This document shows positions 31,250 to 34,804 of a DNA stretch of 34,804 nt, piece by piece (position 1 is the first letter of the stretch; each line of letters starts with the position of its first letter). The position numbers and the translations under genes were made by a program. The notes beneath the pieces were generated by a model. It did not search any database. It saw nothing but the letters and a program-made list of their open reading frames with translations, and was not told where the DNA came from. Where the stretch lies: positions 1 through 34,804 of the forward strand of contig JBNGIS010018360.1 in assembly GCA_049999725.1 (NCBI GenBank), given 5' to 3'. The stretch comes from Haplomitrium mnioides (lineage: Eukaryota; Marchantiophyta; Haplomitriopsida; Calobryales).

Positions 31250-34200
31250 ATGGTTGTAGACCTTTCTTCATTCTCATCTAAGAAAGACCTTGATATTCAT
31301 GATCAAAGTATGTTTGCTTAAAACAAAAAAAGCATACAATCTGTGGATGGTTTTAATTTTAGAGATGAATACTTGTCTCCGATAGCACCACTCAAACAAT
31401 GACTGATTTCATTTCAAGTTGCACCTCGCAAGGAGATTGGTAAATCTGAAACAAACCAAATTCTTTTGGAGGAGTCTTTAGACGACAGTTTGGGAAATTA
31501 TTCTAGCAAATAGTCTCAATCAATCAACATTTTGTTGGACTTATCGCCAATGGCACCAATTTTGCTACAAAAAACATTTCCTATTAATCAAGATATTGAT
31601 CAAGATTCTATTTTGAAATGGTGCAGTTCTCCCAATCCTCAAGGAGAACCTCATCACTCGAAAACATTTTGCGATAGAACAAATAGTGTTTACAATGATA
31701 ATCAAGATCTTCAAAATGATGAATTATCTCTTATGGCTGGATTCACCTACCAATCGAATCGACCAACACAACGTAAGAATTCTTTGTGTGGGCCAAAACC
31801 CAAACGAGTAAACACCTTACATGAAAATTCTTTGCGGAAAGTCCATTATGACGAGAGCTTTATAAAGAAAATGCTCCATCCAATATCAATTTCTAAATTG
31901 AAAAAAAATTTGATGTTGTCAAAATAATTGCTTGTCGATGTGCAAGACATATTTTTTGAAAATTGTGAGAGAAACATACTTTCGACAAAGCATGAAGAAT
32001 CGAGATATCATACTAAAGTGGGGAATACCAAGAAATGACTTTGATGTTGACAATTGGTCTACACTACTTGGCAATATATTTGTCTGTAGAAGAGCCCTCA
32101 AATTAATATTATCAGTAGGGATTAATAGAATCCAATGGATTCAAAATCTCAAAAACGCGATACTAGAGGTATTTTTGGAAAAAGAGAACTATCTGCTAAA
32201 GGAGTTTTTGTGCGTGAGTAGATGGATAGTTTTTTTTAGAGAATCCAAGAGAATACCCACTCATGAAGTTTATAGCTTGCCTAATAATATTACAAAATAG
32301 GAAGTTTATGACTACTACACAACTTATTTGAAAGAAAAAAAATCCTTATTGTATTATTAGTTTTTCAGGTTTTATAAAACATTGGAGAACTCATTTTCCA
32401 AATGTAAAAATTCCAAAGCGCAATAGATTTGTTGTTTGTGAAACATGCGAATAAATAAAATCTTTGCAAGAAAAATCTGTCTTGGAGTTTGAAAAAGGAA
32501 ACGAAATTTTCTTCTCTTTTGACACCTTTGGTTAATTCATGCTCTTTTTTCTAAACTCAAAGTTTAGTTCTAGAGATGTTATGTTTTCTCAACTTAAAGC
32601 CAAAAGATATTTGTTTTGTTAAGTTGTTCAACAAACAAGATTTGAGTCGAATAATTCTTGGCAACTTGAGTTGTGAGGAGAGAGTCTATGCTAGCATAGA
32701 GCTATTATTTTAAGTTTCAATCTTAACCTTGTCTATAGTCGAATAAAGTAAGAAAATGAATTTGATTCTAGGTGGTGACCATAGCCTTGCAACAGGTTTT
32801 GTTTTTGTTGCTTTAAATCAAGAGCTTTTGTGAAGAAAAACAATAGCAAGAATCATTTTTGTTGTTTGCAAATCCTATGCGCGTATGGGATTTGTTCTTA
32901 CTTCTTTTAAAATCAATCACGACAATAGTCACAGCAAGCCATGATATTGGTGTTAATGTATTGGTCCTATGCATGCATACAATCAGATGTTGTCTCCACT
33001 CATCTTAAATGCTTAGAGGATGTGCTCTGGTTTATGACCCTTTGTTAGCAAATCTTGTTTTTTTCTTTTTGAAATTTTTGTTTACTTTAAGTCAAACAGA
33101 TTTTCCTTTTTTCAAATTACCTAAAGTTTTTTTAAATTTTTTTACAAATTTTTACTTCTACCAATCCAAACATTTGTTTTAAGATGACTTGAATGTTTTT
33201 AGCACCTAAGGTTGTGTTTTGAAGCTACAAGTATTGACATGTGTTTTACTAAACTACTTTTATATCTTTTGTGTTTTGTGATGATGCAATCAAATATAAT
33301 CGCCAATTGTTTCTTCATCGTGATCAACAAATGAAAGAAAGAACAAAACTTGCAAACCATCAAAAAAAATATTATGTCAATGGTCAAAAGTACTTGGGAA
33401 TTGTCATTGATGAAATGGATATGAAGAAAGTTACTATTCTATATTGGCCTTCGCTACCAAAAAACATTGATAAAGATTGTTTGGTGGTTGTGCATGTTGT
33501 GGGTGCCTTAATTTTCAATCATGCTCTTTCTTTGAAGGTCATTTTAACATATGGAAACTTGAGAAATGATTCTAATTTGACAGTTACTATGCTAAAAAAA
33601 AATATTATGTGACTTTAAAAGGTCTCTGTATCCAACTTTGTACCTTCAGTTAGACAATACAATATAAGAGAATAAGAATTCTATTTTATTTGGATATCTT
33701 AGTCTCCTTATTACCAAGAATGATTTTCAAAAATCAAGATAGGATTTGTCATGGTTGGCCATACTCATGATCAAATTGATCAAATGTTCAGCCAATTCTT
33801 GAAACTTTTGCAACGTGTCAAAGCTTTCACGATTACGAGTCTTGGCGAGGCACTTCAATCATCCTATAATCCTAAACCTCAGGTAGCTCTTTTGTTGGAA
33901 ACTTGGAATTTCAAAATGTTTCTGCAACAACGTCCCTCTCTGGTTCAAAGGTTACATGGTATTACCTTTAATCAACAATTCAAGTTCCAGTTCAATGATT
34001 CCAAGGCAAAGATTCAGAGCAAACAGTTTTCAAGAGATGAATTTTGCTTACTTACGGATGGTATTTGTCTACTCAAGTGCCAACCTGAAGTAGATAGAGA
34101 AATTTTGAGTTCAATGTTGATTCCTTTCAAGGCATATTCTGAAATCAAACAAACTCAAAAGGAAGAAAGAGAAGTTGATGTCGAGAAAGTGGTATTTTCA

Positions 34201-34804
34201 ATAAGGGACAACATAAGTAAGAATTGCAACAAGTTCTTTACAGATTGTGATATTCAATGGTGGAATGACTTTTTTCTTGCCTAACAAGAGATTGCGGCCT
34301 ACATCTTTGAAAAAAAAAAGCAAGGACTCGAAGTAGAATTACCTTTCCACCTTCACAACTGTCAAATACTTGTAATGATTCTCAAAATGTTTGTTTAGGT
34401 TATTAGCTTGATGCTCAACAGACAGAAGAAGATACTCTAGTACAACAAATACTTTCTACACATCGAGCAATCTATAATAAAACACCTAGGCCACAAGAAA
34501 GGATTCTCTTGCACAACACTCGATACGGGCTTAAATTTGGCAATCTATATAAGATGAAAGCTAGAATGTTTATTTGTGTTGTTTCATCTCTAGATCCAAA
34601 TGGCACAATGTTTTGGGTTGATGAGGAGGGTTGTTTTGTCATTTGATGAGGAAGATCCCCCAGACCTGAAACGAGTGCGTGCTTAATGGTTTTCTTAGTA
34701 GGTTGAGGATGCATTTTCTAGACAATACTTCCTAGAAAAAATAGCAACAACAAAAGGAAAACATAAATCCAAGTTACATATTGATGTACTTGATGTGACA
34801 CAAA
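31250..34804 (+). pseudogene. DUF7869-like transposase-related gene, copy B (3' end outside window)
   Basis: An ATG at 31250 opens MVVDLSSFSSKKDLDIHDQS, broken at once by TAA 31319-31321, where copy A has CAA at 22-24. Readable blocks follow: CGPKPKRVNTLHENSLRKVH, IILKWGIPRNDFDVDNWSTL, then PNVKIPKRNRFVVCETC. After the intron come CDDAIKYNRQLFLHRDQQMK, YLGIVIDEMDMKKVTILYWP, VVVHVVGALIFNHALSLKVI, LYLQLDN and VGHTHDQIDQMFSQFLKLLQ. The block 33751-34281 is the longest clean frame. The Asp of IDEMD, the Asp of LDN and the Asp of GHTHDxxD are candidate catalytic acids; this is inference. The intron's GT is GA at 32498-32499 and its AG is changed near 33275. The window ends inside the C-terminal part. 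Confidence 0.72.
32498..33275 (+). other. Former intron of DUF7869-like copy B, both splice sites lost
   Basis: Matches the copy A intron by position and sequence, including palindrome-family units near 32687, 32876 and 32969. Donor GT reads GA and the acceptor TAG reads TGT, so no GT-AG intron can be removed at the ancestral sites. Confidence 0.6.

Noticed and set aside
1-34804. tRNA, rRNA or other structured RNA genes
   Set aside because: I saw no cloverleaf with A/B boxes and no rRNA core sequence on either strand; a tRNA search program would settle it.

Overview
The window looks like AT-rich, repeat-dominated nuclear DNA of a land plant. It holds Ty1/copia elements with a UBN2-type gag, Ty3/gypsy elements with plant-type Pol proteins, intron-bearing gene remnants and microsatellites. 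It has no operons, no rRNA or tRNA that I can see, and one 100-N assembly gap. The very old, mutation-riddled elements and the DUF7869-like proteins would suit a bryophyte, fern or gymnosperm better than a compact angiosperm genome, but the sequence alone does not decide this. I found no clearly intact gene; every coding stretch carries stops, frameshifts or lost splice sites.

Layout, left to right. 1-3811 (+) and 31250-34804 (+) are two diverged direct copies of a two-exon DUF7869-like, possibly transposase-derived gene; each is cut by a window edge. 5577-7110 (+) is a gutted copia element with part of RT, RNase H, a polypurine tract and probably the 3' LTR. 8201-13614 (-) is a nearly full-order copia element (gag, protease, integrase, RT, RNase H), with a short palindromic tandem array sitting inside its RT. 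14935-16172 (+) has two tandem gypsy integrase tails. 17860-20820 (-) and 23328-24880 (-) are two gypsy Pol remnants. Between them lie a (CACT)n microsatellite and a degenerate GATCAAACTTT array.

The most interesting locus is 26090-30256 (-). It is a decayed multi-exon gene whose translated blocks, in order, give an N-terminal domain, a Lys/Pro-rich linker, a ParB/sulfiredoxin-like segment, a helical middle, and a bacterial-type amino-methyltransferase with motif IV (DIPYG), motif X (KPQTL) and the SAM-binding motif I (DLCSGSDTT). That is a eukaryotic, intron-containing relative of phage/bacterial ParB-DNA methyltransferase fusions. Its two large introns are filled by arrays of a GC-rich palindrome (core CATGCGCGCATG). 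The same palindrome recurs in the introns of the unrelated DUF7869 copies and in spacers across the window.

The damage has a signature. Many in-frame stops sit where the paralogue or the family has CAA, CAG, CGA or TGG. This fits C-to-T decay of methylated cytosines in silenced DNA.
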